DNA from: Beijerinckiaceae bacterium
Lineage (GTDB): Bacteria; Pseudomonadota; Alphaproteobacteria; Rhizobiales; Beijerinckiaceae
NCBI GenBank assembly: GCA_947474545.1
Contig: CANJJI010000025.1
Span: 1 to 38,725, forward strand
Reading direction: 5' to 3'
DNA length: 38,725 nucleotides
The notes under the pieces are model-generated. The model was not told where the DNA came from, did no database searches, and saw nothing but the letters and a program-made list of their open reading frames with translations. Shown here piece after piece: positions 1-9,083 of the stretch. Every line of letters begins with the position of its first letter. Position 1 is the first letter of the stretch. Made by a program: the position numbers and the translations under genes.

Positions 1-1
1 A

Positions 2-85
2 GGGCAGATCACGATGCGCAAAGTCGATGGCTGGAAGACCCTCGCCGACAAGCCATCGGATCAACCCATTGACCTCGCCGCATGA
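2..85 (+). mobile_element. C-terminal fragment of a probable transposase (truncated by window start)
   Basis: Reading frame 2 is open from the first base to the TGA at 83-85 and encodes about 27 residues ending QPIDLAA. The stretch MRKVDGWKTL followed by that tail resembles the end of transposases I have met in alphaproteobacteria, but I cannot assign an IS family. No terminal inverted repeat was recognised in the 120 bases between it and wecB. The opposite window end is also a transposase 3' end, which supports the mobile-element reading. The family is uncertain, and the fragment is too short to exclude another protein. Confidence 0.35.
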
Positions 86-205
86 TCGGATAACTTCATG
101 AAGCTGGAGATCGCGTTAGCCTATTCCAACCACCTTCGCGACGGCACCGTGTCATGTTGGCCTCCTGAGTATTCGTTAGAAATGTGTTGGGCTGATCGAA
201 CTTGG

Positions 206-1375
206 TCATTCTGCGGCCACCTTGATGGCGCTCGCCGGTGCAAACTGGGCTTCGGGCGCACTCGCGCCTTTGCGCAGGGCTGCGATGATTCGCTGGCTCG
301 CCTTGCCATCGCCGTACGGGTTCTGCGCACGAGCGAAGCGCCGGTAGAGATCGGGGTGATCGAGAACACGGGTGGTGTTCGAATAGATGCCCGCTTCATG
401 GGTGCCGACGATGGCGACGGTTCCGGCGGCAACGGCTTCCGGCCGCTCGGTCGTGTCGCGCATGACGAGCACGGGCTTGCCGAGCGCCGGGGCTTCCTCC
501 TGCACGCCGCCTGAGTCAGTCAGGATGATGTGGGCGCGATCCATCAGATAGACGAAAGGCAGATAGTCCTGCGGCTCGATGAGGTGGACATTCGACAGGC
601 CGGACAGCGTTTCTGTCACCGGACGCTTGATATTCGGATTGGGATGAACGGGATAAAGAATTTCCACGTCATCGCGTTGAGCCAGCCGGCGCAGCGCATT
701 GGCGATGTTGGCGATGCCTTCGCCAAAGCTTTCGCGGCGATGGGCCGTCACAAGGATCAGTTTCTTTCTGGCATCGAGGAAATCGAAATCGGCCTCGAAT
801 TTTGCGCGGACAGAGGGCTGCTTGACCTTTTCAAGCGCGATATGAAGCGCGTCGATAACCGTATTGCCCGTCACAGCAATACGTGAATTGTCGATGTTTT
901 CGGCCAGCAGATTGCGGCGTGAGGATGAGGTCGGCGCAAACAGAAGATTCGACATGCGGTCGACGACCGACCGGTTCATTTCTTCCGGCCAGGGTGAATC
1001 CATGTCACCGGTGCGCAGTCCCGCTTCAACATGCGCCACGGGAACTCGTGCATAAAATGCGGCCATCGCAGCGGCCATGGATGTGGTGGTGTCGCCGTGA
1101 ACGAAGACCCAGTCGGGCTGTTCCGCTTCAAGAACGTCCTGCAAACCGTTGAGGATCGACGTGGTGACAGTCGTCAGCGTCTGGTTCGGACGCATGATCG
1201 AGAGATCGTGATCGGGCTTGATGTCGAAGACATCGAGAACCTGATCCAGCATCTCGCGGTGCTGGCCTGTCACGCAGACGGTGGATGTAATGTCGTTCTG
1301 TGCTGAAAGCATACGAACCAGTGGCGCCATCTTGATGGCTTCTGGTCTTGTGCCAAATATGGACAAAATCTTCAT
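206..1375 (-). CDS. wecB: UDP-N-acetylglucosamine 2-epimerase (non-hydrolysing)
   Basis: This cytoplasmic enzyme interconverts UDP-GlcNAc and UDP-ManNAc, the first step toward ManNAc-containing surface polysaccharides. The 389-residue product has the family's usual length and its landmarks in order: FGTRPEAIK near residue 6, HGDTTTSMA near 93, HVEAGLRTGD near 115, RRESFGEG near 210, and DSGGVQEEAP with RDTTERPEA near 290-310. The start at 1375 is chosen because MKILSIFGTRPE is the canonical N-terminus; a longer reading to 1474 would add 33 non-homologous residues. No other polysaccharide gene is within the window, so its pathway partner must lie elsewhere. The preceding 169 bases (1376-1544) hold no recognisable gene. 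Confidence 0.95.
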   Translation of the reverse strand: MKILSIFGTRPEAIKMAPLVRMLSAQNDITSTVCVTGQHREMLDQVLDVFDIKPDHDLSIMRPNQTLTTVTTSILNGLQDVLEAEQPDWVFVHGDTTTSMAAAMAAFYARVPVAHVEAGLRTGDMDSPWPEEMNRSVVDRMSNLLFAPTSSSRRNLLAENIDNSRIAVTGNTVIDALHIALEKVKQPSVRAKFEADFDFLDARKKLILVTAHRRESFGEGIANIANALRRLAQRDDVEILYPVHPNPNIKRPVTETLSGLSNVHLIEPQDYLPFVYLMDRAHIILTDSGGVQEEAPALGKPVLVMRDTTERPEAVAAGTVAIVGTHEAGIYSNTTRVLDHPDLYRRFARAQNPYGDGKASQRIIAALRKGASAPEAQFAPASAIKVAAE

Positions 1376-1544
1376 TTGAAACACCTGATCCTGGATTTGA
1401 GGCTCATTGGCCCGCTCGCAGGACGAAGGTTGCAAATTGCTCGCCGTGGGTGGCATCGATGACTGCGCTGGCATGCCAGGGGCCTGCCGCGCGTTGATTA
1501 TGAATAATGAAGGGTTAACGCGTTACTGGCCGCGAGCGTCCGCT

Positions 1545-3698
1545 TTAATTCCGGCGCAGGACAACAAGCCCGTCCAACGCGACACCTCCGGTCTGGCTTA
1601 GAAGGAACGGATTAATGTCAATTGATTCGATGAGTTCGCCGCCATCAATCACCAGCCGGGACAATCCGGCCAGAGCTTCCGCCAGAGCATCGCGGTCGAG
1701 CGCGGGTCTGCCGCGATAACCTTTTACAATCTGCCCGGCCCGTGTCCGGTCGATCAGCTCAAGCGCACCTTTGTGATCAAGCCCGGGGGCGGCCAGCGCG
1801 TAGTCTTTCATCAGTTCAAGGTCCACACCGCCACTGCCAAACAGCAGGACGGGGCCGACTTCAGGATCCCGTGTGGTCCCCATCACGCACTCAAACCCTC
1901 CCGCGCACATCTCAGCAATCAATATGCCATCGACAGCCGGACGTCCGGGCAGGGCCGCCGCTGCCGCCAATATTTTCACAAAAGCTTCGCGCACGGCCTC
2001 GGCAGTCTTGAGATTGACCGTGACGCCGCCGATGTCCGACTTGTGCGGAATTGCAGCGCTGACGATTTTTGCAACCACAGGATAGCCAATGCGCCCGGCT
2101 GCGGCGACGGCTTCATCCGCGCTTGTAGCCAACTCTTCGCGCGGCATTGGAACGCCATAAAGGCGCAGGAGTTTTTTCGAGGTAACTTCGTCGAGTGTTG
2201 CTGGGCCCGATTGTTGTGCAAGCTTCGACAGCAGCGCGATGCCCTCAGCGTTGGGCTGCTGCGGCAGTACGCCATTCCCAGCATGAGCCTGTGCGGCATA
2301 ATTTACAATCCCGCGCATGGTGCGCAGAATGCGGTCCGGCTCCTGCAGGAAAGTCAGGTTCGGCAACTGGGCGCGCAGATTGCGGCTGTAATCATTCTGC
2401 CCATAGGAGACCATGCTGATAAAGACGATGGGCTTGCCGGCTTTTGGCGCGAGTTCGTTGACCGCGCGCAGATTGGCTTCCTTCTTCTCCGAGCCCGGCC
2501 ATCGCGGCACTTCTTCCTGTAACATCACCACATCGATTTCAGGATCATCGACGAGAACCTGCACGCAATCCATATAGGCCTTGGTGCTGGAAAGAGCCGT
2601 GAAACCGGCGTCGAGCGGGTTTCCAAGAATGGTGCCAACGCCAAGAATTTTGTCGAGCCGGTCACGGGTTGCGTCGCTGAGCGGGGGGAATTTCAGCTCA
2701 TTGAGCTGCGCGCAATCAAGCAGCAATCCGCGAAAGCCACCCGAGAATGTCATGGCGCTGATGTTCTTGCCCTTTGGCAGGGGCGCATGGGCGAGGTATT
2801 CCACGGTCTCCACCAGATCATCGAGATTGCGCACGCGCAAGGCGCCTGCCGCGCCCGCGACAGCGTCGAAAGCATCCATCGCGCCTGCCATGGCGCCGGT
2901 ATGGGCTGCGGCGGCGGCACGGCCTTCAACGGAGGCGCCGATCTTCATCACAACGACCGCCTTGCCCGCAGCTCGCGCACGGCGGCAGGCAGCGAGAAAG
3001 GCCGTGGGGTTGCGAATGGATTCGAGATAACAGACCAGCACTTTGATATGCGTCTGCTGCGCAAAATAATCGATGTAATCAGCACTGTTGAGGCCGGTCT
3101 CATTGCCGCTGGTGACAAAGGCAGAAGCAATAAGCCCGCGTTCTTCAAGTCCGCGCTTGATTGCCATCACAACGCCGCCCGATTGACCGAACAGAGCCAC
3201 CGGCCCTTCGACAAAATTATGTGGCCTGTCGTCGGTCAGCGTGAAGAAGCGTGAGGCTGAGTTGAAATTACCCATGCAATTGGGACCACAGACAGCGAGC
3301 CCGGTTTCCTCAATGATGGCCTTGAGCTCACGTCCAAGCGCAGCGTTTTCCTCGCCCGGCACTTCCTCGAAACCGGAGCTGAGGACATTGGCGCTGCGTG
3401 CGCCCGCCTTGGCCCCGTCGCGCAACGTCGCCGCCACAAATTTTGCAGGAACAACGACCAGCATGTGATCAGGTTTTTCCGGCAGATCTTCAAAGCGGCG
3501 ATAGCATTTCTCACCCCAGATCTCATCGCGCGTCGGATTGAAGGGATAGATTTTGCCGGGAAATCCGTATTGGCGCAGGTTGCGCGCGGCGCGTTCGGCC
3601 CAGTTCCCCGGCCTGTCGCTGGCGCCGACAATCACGACATTGCGCGGATTGAGCAGGGCGGCGACCTTTTCAGGCGCGGTTGAACCGGCAACGCTCAT
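1545..3698 (-). CDS. acetate--CoA ligase family protein (ADP-forming acyl-CoA synthetase)
   Basis: A 717-residue fusion of the alpha-like and beta-like parts of NDP-forming acyl-CoA synthetases, the family that makes or breaks acyl-CoA thioesters with ATP/ADP through a phosphohistidine. Residues about 10-140 form the CoA-binding Rossmann domain (VVIVGASDRPGNW). The succinyl-CoA-ligase-like core follows, with GPNCMGN near 138 and the probable phosphorylated His266 in AAHTGAMAG. Residues about 490-717 are an ATP-grasp domain (PVVAKIVS, LLFGSGG). No acetyltransferase domain of the Pat type is seen. It starts only 16 bases after the stop of the upstream ABC permease gene, so the two are probably co-transcribed. 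This suggests activation of an imported or intracellular organic acid; the substrate cannot be read from sequence. Confidence 0.88.
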   Translation of the reverse strand: MSVAGSTAPEKVAALLNPRNVVIVGASDRPGNWAERAARNLRQYGFPGKIYPFNPTRDEIWGEKCYRRFEDLPEKPDHMLVVVPAKFVAATLRDGAKAGARSANVLSSGFEEVPGEENAALGRELKAIIEETGLAVCGPNCMGNFNSASRFFTLTDDRPHNFVEGPVALFGQSGGVVMAIKRGLEERGLIASAFVTSGNETGLNSADYIDYFAQQTHIKVLVCYLESIRNPTAFLAACRRARAAGKAVVVMKIGASVEGRAAAAAHTGAMAGAMDAFDAVAGAAGALRVRNLDDLVETVEYLAHAPLPKGKNISAMTFSGGFRGLLLDCAQLNELKFPPLSDATRDRLDKILGVGTILGNPLDAGFTALSSTKAYMDCVQVLVDDPEIDVVMLQEEVPRWPGSEKKEANLRAVNELAPKAGKPIVFISMVSYGQNDYSRNLRAQLPNLTFLQEPDRILRTMRGIVNYAAQAHAGNGVLPQQPNAEGIALLSKLAQQSGPATLDEVTSKKLLRLYGVPMPREELATSADEAVAAAGRIGYPVVAKIVSAAIPHKSDIGGVTVNLKTAEAVREAFVKILAAAAALPGRPAVDGILIAEMCAGGFECVMGTTRDPEVGPVLLFGSGGVDLELMKDYALAAPGLDHKGALELIDRTRAGQIVKGYRGRPALDRDALAEALAGLSRLVIDGGELIESIDINPFLLSQTGGVALDGLVVLRRN

Positions 3699-3714
3699 CT
3701 TTTAACCCGAAATT

Positions 3715-5463
3715 TTACGAACCATACATGCCCGTGCCGGACCGGCGGACGACGAAATAGAACAGCAGCGAAATGATGGTCATCATCACGCTCCACACAA
3801 GGCCGAGTGCGGCAAGTTCAGGCCCCTGTCCATTGCCCCAGAGATCGAACATCGCCACTGCGACGGTCTGCGAACTTGGTCCAGCCAGCAACACCGGGAG
3901 CGACAACACACGTGTCGACAGCAGGAAGATAAACAGCCAGCCTGCAATCACCGAAGGAGCCAGCAATGGAATAACAATCCGGCGGAATGCAGTGACCTGT
4001 CCTGCGCCGGAGACTGCAGCGCTCTCTTCAAGTTCCTTGTGAACCTGCAACATGCCCGCAAACGAATAGCGCACGCCATAGGGCAGGTAATTGATCACGA
4101 AGGCCCAGACGATAATCCATATCGTGCCGTAGAGGCCCAGCGGGACATTCAGGAAAAACTGCATCACGCCGACGCCCAGGACCAGGCCGGGAAACACCAG
4201 TGGCGTGGTCGCAAGCTGATCGAGCGTTCTCGCGCCCGGAGCCTTTCGGACCGAGAGCCAGGCCGTGATGGCCGCCAGCAGCATGGTGAAGGTCGCTGCG
4301 CTGAGGGCGATCATGAACGTGTTGAGGATGAGATCGAGATTACGCGAGGCGGAAAAGATGATCTGGTAGTTCTTCAATGATATCAGCTTGAACGCCGTCG
4401 AGCGAAACGTCTCGAAGGGGATCAGCGACGTCCAGATCAGCACTGCTGTCGGCATGATGATCATGACAAAGAAATACAGCAGCAGCACGCATCCGGCCGG
4501 GATGCGCCATGCACCCAGTTCAAACTCGCGAGGACGAAAGCTTTTGCCAGTGATCGTTGCATATCTTTCCGCATTGCGTGTCATGCGGCCATAGAAATAA
4601 AGCAAGACCGAAACCACCCCGAGAAGCACCACCGACAGCGCACTGGCTGTGCCCAGATCCGGCGGATTCGAGCGGTGCATCAGATCGTATATATCGGTCG
4701 TCAACACATGCACGCGGCCAGGCGTGCCCACCAGCGCAGGCACTTCAAAAGCTTCGACGGTGCGAATGAATACCAGCATCATCAAGGCGAGAATGGAGGG
4801 CAGCGACAGGCGAAATGTGATGCGGCGGATCGTGTCCCAGGCGCTCGCGCCACTCATCTTGGCAGCTTCCTCCAGCTCCGGATTGAAGTTCTTGAGTGTG
4901 CCGCCGAGTAGCAGAAACACCAGCGGCGACCAGAGTAGAGATTCGATCAAAACCATGCCGGACATGGAATAGACGTTGATCAGATTGTCCGTGCCGCCGG
5001 TCAGCATCTTGTACCAGGTGTTCAGCGGGCCGGACCGGCTGAGCAGCATCAGCCAGGCTGTCGTATAAAGAACAAATGGCGTGCCCAACGACAGGATCGT
5101 CGTGAAATAGGCGAGTTTCTTGAATGGCGCGTTGGTGCGCTCAGCTATCCAGGCGACAATGCCGCCGATCAACAATGCAAACAGCGCGCTCAGGATGGCA
5201 AAGGCCAGAGAGTTCCAGGCGCTCAGGAGGATGCCGCGTTGCGCAGCCAGGGTCTGGAAATGCGCGAAGGTGAAACTTGTCACGCCGCCTTTTTCGGAGG
5301 TGATCGCGCCCTTGATGAGAAAGATCAGCGGCGGCAGGACGAGAATCGCAAGGATGATCGCAATGATGGCGACGAAAATCGTCTTTTCGTTCGCCAGCAT
5401 GGCAGCCAGCTGCAGCGAACGCTGCGGGCGCGCTGCGCCTGCATGGTCTGCCTCAGCTGACAT
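3715..5463 (-). CDS. ABC transporter permease, iron/Fbp type, two fused permease domains
   Basis: A 582-residue inner-membrane protein with about 12 hydrophobic segments, formed by two binding-protein-dependent permease domains in one chain, as in FbpB/ThiP-type importers. Each half carries an EAA loop that contacts the ATPase: EEAAKMSGASAWDTIRR near 195-210 and EESAAVSGAGQVTAFRR near 480-495. The start at 5463 has a strong ribosome site (GGGAGGGA) 5-8 bases upstream. Neither the ATP-binding subunit nor the periplasmic protein is adjacent in this window: the unit is permease followed by acyl-CoA synthetase. Fbp-type permeases carry iron or other small solutes. The linkage to a CoA ligase makes an organic-anion substrate possible, but that is inference. 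Confidence 0.85.
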   Translation of the reverse strand: MSAEADHAGAARPQRSLQLAAMLANEKTIFVAIIAIILAILVLPPLIFLIKGAITSEKGGVTSFTFAHFQTLAAQRGILLSAWNSLAFAILSALFALLIGGIVAWIAERTNAPFKKLAYFTTILSLGTPFVLYTTAWLMLLSRSGPLNTWYKMLTGGTDNLINVYSMSGMVLIESLLWSPLVFLLLGGTLKNFNPELEEAAKMSGASAWDTIRRITFRLSLPSILALMMLVFIRTVEAFEVPALVGTPGRVHVLTTDIYDLMHRSNPPDLGTASALSVVLLGVVSVLLYFYGRMTRNAERYATITGKSFRPREFELGAWRIPAGCVLLLYFFVMIIMPTAVLIWTSLIPFETFRSTAFKLISLKNYQIIFSASRNLDLILNTFMIALSAATFTMLLAAITAWLSVRKAPGARTLDQLATTPLVFPGLVLGVGVMQFFLNVPLGLYGTIWIIVWAFVINYLPYGVRYSFAGMLQVHKELEESAAVSGAGQVTAFRRIVIPLLAPSVIAGWLFIFLLSTRVLSLPVLLAGPSSQTVAVAMFDLWGNGQGPELAALGLVWSVMMTIISLLFYFVVRRSGTGMYGS

Positions 5464-5496
5464 CGTGTCCCTCCCCTGGATTTCAGTGTCATCCCC

Positions 5497-5607
5497 TCGT
5501 CCTTCGATAAGCCCTGCTGCGCAGGGCCACTCTGGGGGAGGGCGCCGTTTCTTCCCTTAGCCCTCATCCTGAGTAGCGCCCGAAGGGCGCGTATCCGGGC
5601 GAGGACG
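5497..5607. repeat. pair of intergenic palindromic repeats
   Basis: Two facing copies of an imperfect palindrome fill the gap between the enoyl-CoA hydratase and permease genes. One begins CTCGTCCTTCG (about 5497-5537). The other begins CCCTCATCCTGAG and contains the GCGCCC/GGGCGC stem (about 5561-5607). The same pattern recurs at 6553-6600, 38326-38374 and 38402-38456. The stems could act as transcript-end or mRNA-stability elements. Confidence 0.6.
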
Positions 5608-5615
5608 TAGGCCGC

Positions 5616-6449
5616 TCAAGCCTCTTCGCGCTTGAACGTGCCTAACCCCGGCTTGAAGACCTTGTCGTCCAGGAACTGCTTCATTGCCTTTTCGCGGCCG
5701 CCCTCGGGATCTTGATGCTTGAGCGCATCGCTCTTGCAATTGAGATAATCGAGCGCCTGATCTTTCGTCATCCGGCGCACACTGCGCAAGGCTTCCTTGG
5801 TGTAGCGCACGGCGGCGGGGCTCTTGGCTTCCAGATTGCGGGCCAGCTCCATCACGGTTTCGCGCAATTTGTCATTTGGCACGGATTTGTTGACGAATTT
5901 CATCGCGCCCGCTTCCTTGCCGCTGAAGCGTTCGCCCGTCACCGAGTAATAGATCGCATCGCGATAGCCCATCACTTCCGTCACCGCCCAGGCGACGAGG
6001 CCGCCGGGAATGATGCCCCAGTTCACTTCTGAAAGACCGAAGCTGGCGTCTTCGGCAGCGATGGCGAAATCGCAGGCGATGACGGGTGTGAACCCGCCGC
6101 CGAAGCAATAACCATGCACCATGGCGATCGTGGGCTTGGGGAACATGGAGAGCTTGTTCCAGCGCCATTCGTGTGCCGCGCGGCGGGCGCGGGTGCGCGC
6201 CTTGGGATTGTTCTCGGTTTCGCGGAAATAGAGCTTGAGATCCTGCCCGGCGCAGAAATGGCCGCCAGCGCCTGTGATGACGACAACGCGCGTCTGTTCG
6301 TCTTCTTCGGCCCAGTCCAGCGCTTCGCACATGTCCAGATGCAATTGCGGACTCATCGCATTGCGCTTTTCGGGACGGTTGAGAATGATGAAGCTGGTCG
6401 CTCCGTCACGCTCGATCTTCACGGTTTCCAGTGTGATGATGTCTGACAT
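5616..6449 (-). CDS. enoyl-CoA hydratase/isomerase, closest in pattern to hydroxycinnamoyl-CoA hydratase-lyase
   Basis: A 277-residue crotonase-fold protein. Compared with Pseudomonas feruloyl-CoA hydratase-lyase (HCHL), which cleaves feruloyl-CoA to vanillin and acetyl-CoA, it shares NRPEKRNAMSP, DLKLYFRE, WCFGGGF-like GYCFGGGF, GLSEVNWGI and the C-terminal EGGREKAMKQFLDDK. By that alignment the HCHL residues map as Tyr75 to Tyr74, Ser123 to Thr121, Glu143 to Glu141, and Tyr239 to Asn237. The catalytic Glu and the oxyanion-hole region are therefore kept, while a Tyr that binds the 4-hydroxyl of feruloyl-CoA is lost. The start has a clear ribosome site (AAGGGAG). It lies between the ABC permease and TctC genes on the same strand. 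A CoA-thioester hydratase is well supported; the substrate may differ from ferulate. Confidence 0.85.
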   Translation of the reverse strand: MSDIITLETVKIERDGATSFIILNRPEKRNAMSPQLHLDMCEALDWAEEDEQTRVVVITGAGGHFCAGQDLKLYFRETENNPKARTRARRAAHEWRWNKLSMFPKPTIAMVHGYCFGGGFTPVIACDFAIAAEDASFGLSEVNWGIIPGGLVAWAVTEVMGYRDAIYYSVTGERFSGKEAGAMKFVNKSVPNDKLRETVMELARNLEAKSPAAVRYTKEALRSVRRMTKDQALDYLNCKSDALKHQDPEGGREKAMKQFLDDKVFKPGLGTFKREEA

Positions 6450-6552
6450 GTTTTTCTCCCTTGGATTTTGTTGTGGCGTCTATCCAACCGCCTGTGCGGG
6501 GAAAGTCAACTGTGTAGAGGGAGAATTTGGGGCGGACCGGGCTGCAATGTAG

Positions 6553-6600
6553 CCCTCATGGTGAGGGCGCTCCGCAGGAGCGCGTCTCGAACCATGCGGG
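6553..6600. repeat. intergenic palindromic repeat, same family as 38326-38374
   Basis: The sequence begins CCCTCATGGTGAGG, contains a GCGCTCC/GGAGCGC stem and then CGTCTCGAACCATG, so the outer and inner arms pair imperfectly. It lies in the 249-base gap between a TctC gene and the enoyl-CoA hydratase gene. Nothing else is recognised in that gap. Confidence 0.6.
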
Positions 6601-6698
6601 CGGGCAAATTTGTGCGCTCGTCCGGTTTACTCCTGCTTAGAGACGCCGCCTGTGGCAGCCCTCAGATCAGGAAACCTTTCGCAGCAGGCCTTTCGCCC

Positions 6699-7757
6699 CT
6701 ACTTCCCATATCCCAGCGCGGCGCGGGCCTTATCGTGGATCGCAGGGTCCATCGCATAGAGTTTGCGCACCATCTCCTGCAAATCCCCACCTGAAATGGC
6801 TGTTATTTCGAGCTTTTGCTTTTCCGCTTCTTCAACAGCTGCAGGATCGGCGAGCGCTTTCATGAAGGCATCGCGCAAAACCTGGACACGCTCGGATGGC
6901 ACTTCCGGTGCGACCATGAAGGGACGCGTGAAAACGCCCTGCGCATAGACGAGCTCCATGATCGCGCGCTGCTCGGGCGTTTTGGCGAAATCAACTGACA
7001 AAGGCACTTTCTGAGCGTTCAGATCGTCCGCGCCTTTTGTCGCCTCCTGCAGTAATACGCGAACTTTCTTCTCCGCGAACCAGTCCGGCTTTTGCGATTT
7101 GATGCTGGTCCAGCCCATGCCGCACAGTCCCTGCACTTCACCACGCTCAATGGCCAGCGAGATTTCGTTCGTTCCCTTGTAACCGGCCACGAGCCTGATC
7201 TTTGCGCCCAGCACATTCGTTAGCAGTACCGGCATATCGCGCGTCGTGCCGCCGCTCGAGCCGAGCAGCAACTCCTGATCAAAGGATTGCGCGAAGGATT
7301 TGATGGGGCTGTCCTCGCGCACAAGGCAGGTGAAGACTTCACTGTTGGCGCTGCCGATGTAATTGATACGCAGCGGATCAAAATTCACTTTCTCGCGCTC
7401 GCCAATCAGCTTGTCGAGCGCAGAACCTGCTGCGACCGCGCCTATGACAGTGCCATCTTTGGGCGCGACAGCATAGACGTAAGACGTCGCCGCGAGACCG
7501 CCTGCGCCGGGCATGTTTGATGGGATAATGGCGGGATTGCCCGGGATATATTTGCCAATATATCGCCCGACCAGCCGGCCGTAACGGTCATAACCGCCCC
7601 CTGCAGAGGAGCTGATGACGAGCCGGATCTGCTTGCCCTTGTAAAATTCCTCTATCGAGTTCTGGGCTGCCAAAGGCGAAGCCAGCGCAAGGAATGCGCT
7701 GGCTCCAAGCAGTGTACGACTGCCTGCTGCGAGTATCAATTTAGCGATAACCGGCAT
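6699..7757 (-). CDS. tripartite tricarboxylate transporter (TctC/Bug) substrate-binding protein, long subtype
   Basis: A periplasmic solute-binding protein of 352 residues with an N-terminal Sec signal (hydrophobic segment followed by ASPLAAQ near residue 30). The mature part starts with the subtype pattern EFYKGKQIRLVIS, then GGGYDRYGRL and NMPGAGG near 80-87. It shares this pattern, and the SVDFAKTPEQRA and FTRPF segments, with the protein at 26549-27583, so the two are paralogues distinct from the other four TctC proteins here. It starts 6 bases after the stop of the upstream amidohydrolase gene and is surely in that operon, which suggests it captures the substrate or a relative of it. No TctA or TctB membrane gene is present. 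Confidence 0.88.
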   Translation of the reverse strand: MPVIAKLILAAGSRTLLGASAFLALASPLAAQNSIEEFYKGKQIRLVISSSAGGGYDRYGRLVGRYIGKYIPGNPAIIPSNMPGAGGLAATSYVYAVAPKDGTVIGAVAAGSALDKLIGEREKVNFDPLRINYIGSANSEVFTCLVREDSPIKSFAQSFDQELLLGSSGGTTRDMPVLLTNVLGAKIRLVAGYKGTNEISLAIERGEVQGLCGMGWTSIKSQKPDWFAEKKVRVLLQEATKGADDLNAQKVPLSVDFAKTPEQRAIMELVYAQGVFTRPFMVAPEVPSERVQVLRDAFMKALADPAAVEEAEKQKLEITAISGGDLQEMVRKLYAMDPAIHDKARAALGYGK

Positions 7758-7763
7758 CAGTGC

Positions 7764-9008
7764 TCAGGCTTTCAAATTTCCGAACTTCTGCAAATTCGCC
7801 TTCTGCGCTTCATTGCGGGGCTGCAGGCCCAGAACGCGCGCGGCGGTGCCGCCAAGAATGTTGTGGCGGGCCTTGTCGGAAACGAATGGCAGATCCCAGA
7901 TTGTCGAGGGCAGATCGAAATCCCAGTGCGGATAATCGCTGGCGAACATCAACTGCGTCTCGGCATTGATCATGCGGAACGTGTCTTCCAGCGCGCCCAT
8001 GTCCTGAACTTCCATCGGCTGCGTCGAATAAAACATATCGCGCATATAATCAGACGGCTTCTTCTTCAGAACAGGGCATTCGCTGGGGCGCAGCATGTAT
8101 TCATGGTCGAGCCGCTGCATCAGGAAGGGCACCCAGGCAAGGCCCGCCTCAATCCAGATGACCGGCAGTTTGGGGAAACGTTCGCCCATGCCGTTCACCA
8201 CCCAATTGGTGCAGTGAAGAATATTGTACCAGCTGAAGCCGAGTGCATGCGCAGCAATAAAGCGGTTGCAGCTCTGGAATTGATCGTCACCCCAATTGAA
8301 GCCCGAGTGAAAGGACAAAGCCAGTCCGCGTTCTTCGATGGCGCGATAGACCTTCATAAAGGCATTGTCATGCACGGGCAGTTTGGGGCGAACTGTCGTC
8401 ACCATGAAGCCGCGCACGCCAGGCCGGTCACCGAATTTTTCCACCTGTTTCAGCGCCATGTCCGGATCAGAGAAGGGCAGGCCCAGCATGGTGAAAAACC
8501 GGCCTTCGCTTTCGGGAATAACCTTTTCCGTCACCCAGCGATTGTAGGCCCAGATCAGCTCGTGTTCCATTTCCTTCTGCGGATGGGAGCCAATATTCAA
8601 CATGCCCGTGGGGAACAGGCAGGAATAATCGACAGACATCGCATCCATCCAGCGATGGCCAATCTCGATGTCGCGTTTGAACCCTTTGGAAGTCTTTTCC
8701 GAATCGCGCAGGGGATAACGAGTCACGCGCCCGCCGATATCCTGTGTGCCGAAAACCGACGGCGCGACACTGCCGCGGCCGCCTTTCGCGCGGCTGGAGA
8801 GGGCCAGCTGCTTGAACACTTCATTGTCCATGAAGGGCAGGATTTCGCCGAAATGCTCGTTCTCGTAATGATGAGCATCGACGTCAATGATCAGCACATC
8901 CTCGAACTTGCGCTGTTTGGCTTGATGTGCGGCATGGGCGAGCAAGCGTGTCGTGTTGAGTTCTTCCACGCTCACGCGGCGTCCACGATCGGCAATCAAT
9001 TGTTCCAT
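7764..9008 (-). CDS. amidohydrolase family protein (ACMSD-like metal-dependent hydrolase/decarboxylase), copy 1
   Basis: A 414-residue TIM-barrel amidohydrolase of the amidohydrolase-2 (ACMSD-like) group, whose members hydrolyse or decarboxylate ring and carboxylate substrates with one metal ion. Metal-site candidates are the N-terminal DVDAHHYENEHFG segment (near residue 41), SFHSGFNWG (near 233) and ASDYPHWDFD (near 356). The start at 9008 is supported by a GGGAGGAA ribosome site and by matching the N-terminus of the paralogue directly upstream (IADRGRRV); an upstream in-frame Met at 9089 would add 27 residues lying over a repeat. It is co-directional with the paralogue, 181 bases downstream of it, and followed 6 bases later by a TctC gene. 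The substrate is unknown. Confidence 0.87.
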   Translation of the reverse strand: MEQLIADRGRRVSVEELNTTRLLAHAAHQAKQRKFEDVLIIDVDAHHYENEHFGEILPFMDNEVFKQLALSSRAKGGRGSVAPSVFGTQDIGGRVTRYPLRDSEKTSKGFKRDIEIGHRWMDAMSVDYSCLFPTGMLNIGSHPQKEMEHELIWAYNRWVTEKVIPESEGRFFTMLGLPFSDPDMALKQVEKFGDRPGVRGFMVTTVRPKLPVHDNAFMKVYRAIEERGLALSFHSGFNWGDDQFQSCNRFIAAHALGFSWYNILHCTNWVVNGMGERFPKLPVIWIEAGLAWVPFLMQRLDHEYMLRPSECPVLKKKPSDYMRDMFYSTQPMEVQDMGALEDTFRMINAETQLMFASDYPHWDFDLPSTIWDLPFVSDKARHNILGGTAARVLGLQPRNEAQKANLQKFGNLKA

Positions 9009-9083
9009 GTATTCCTCCCGCGTCTGTGTTGGATTCAACCTGCCACAAATGAAATAGGCCGGCAATGCCGGCCGTTCCAAGGG

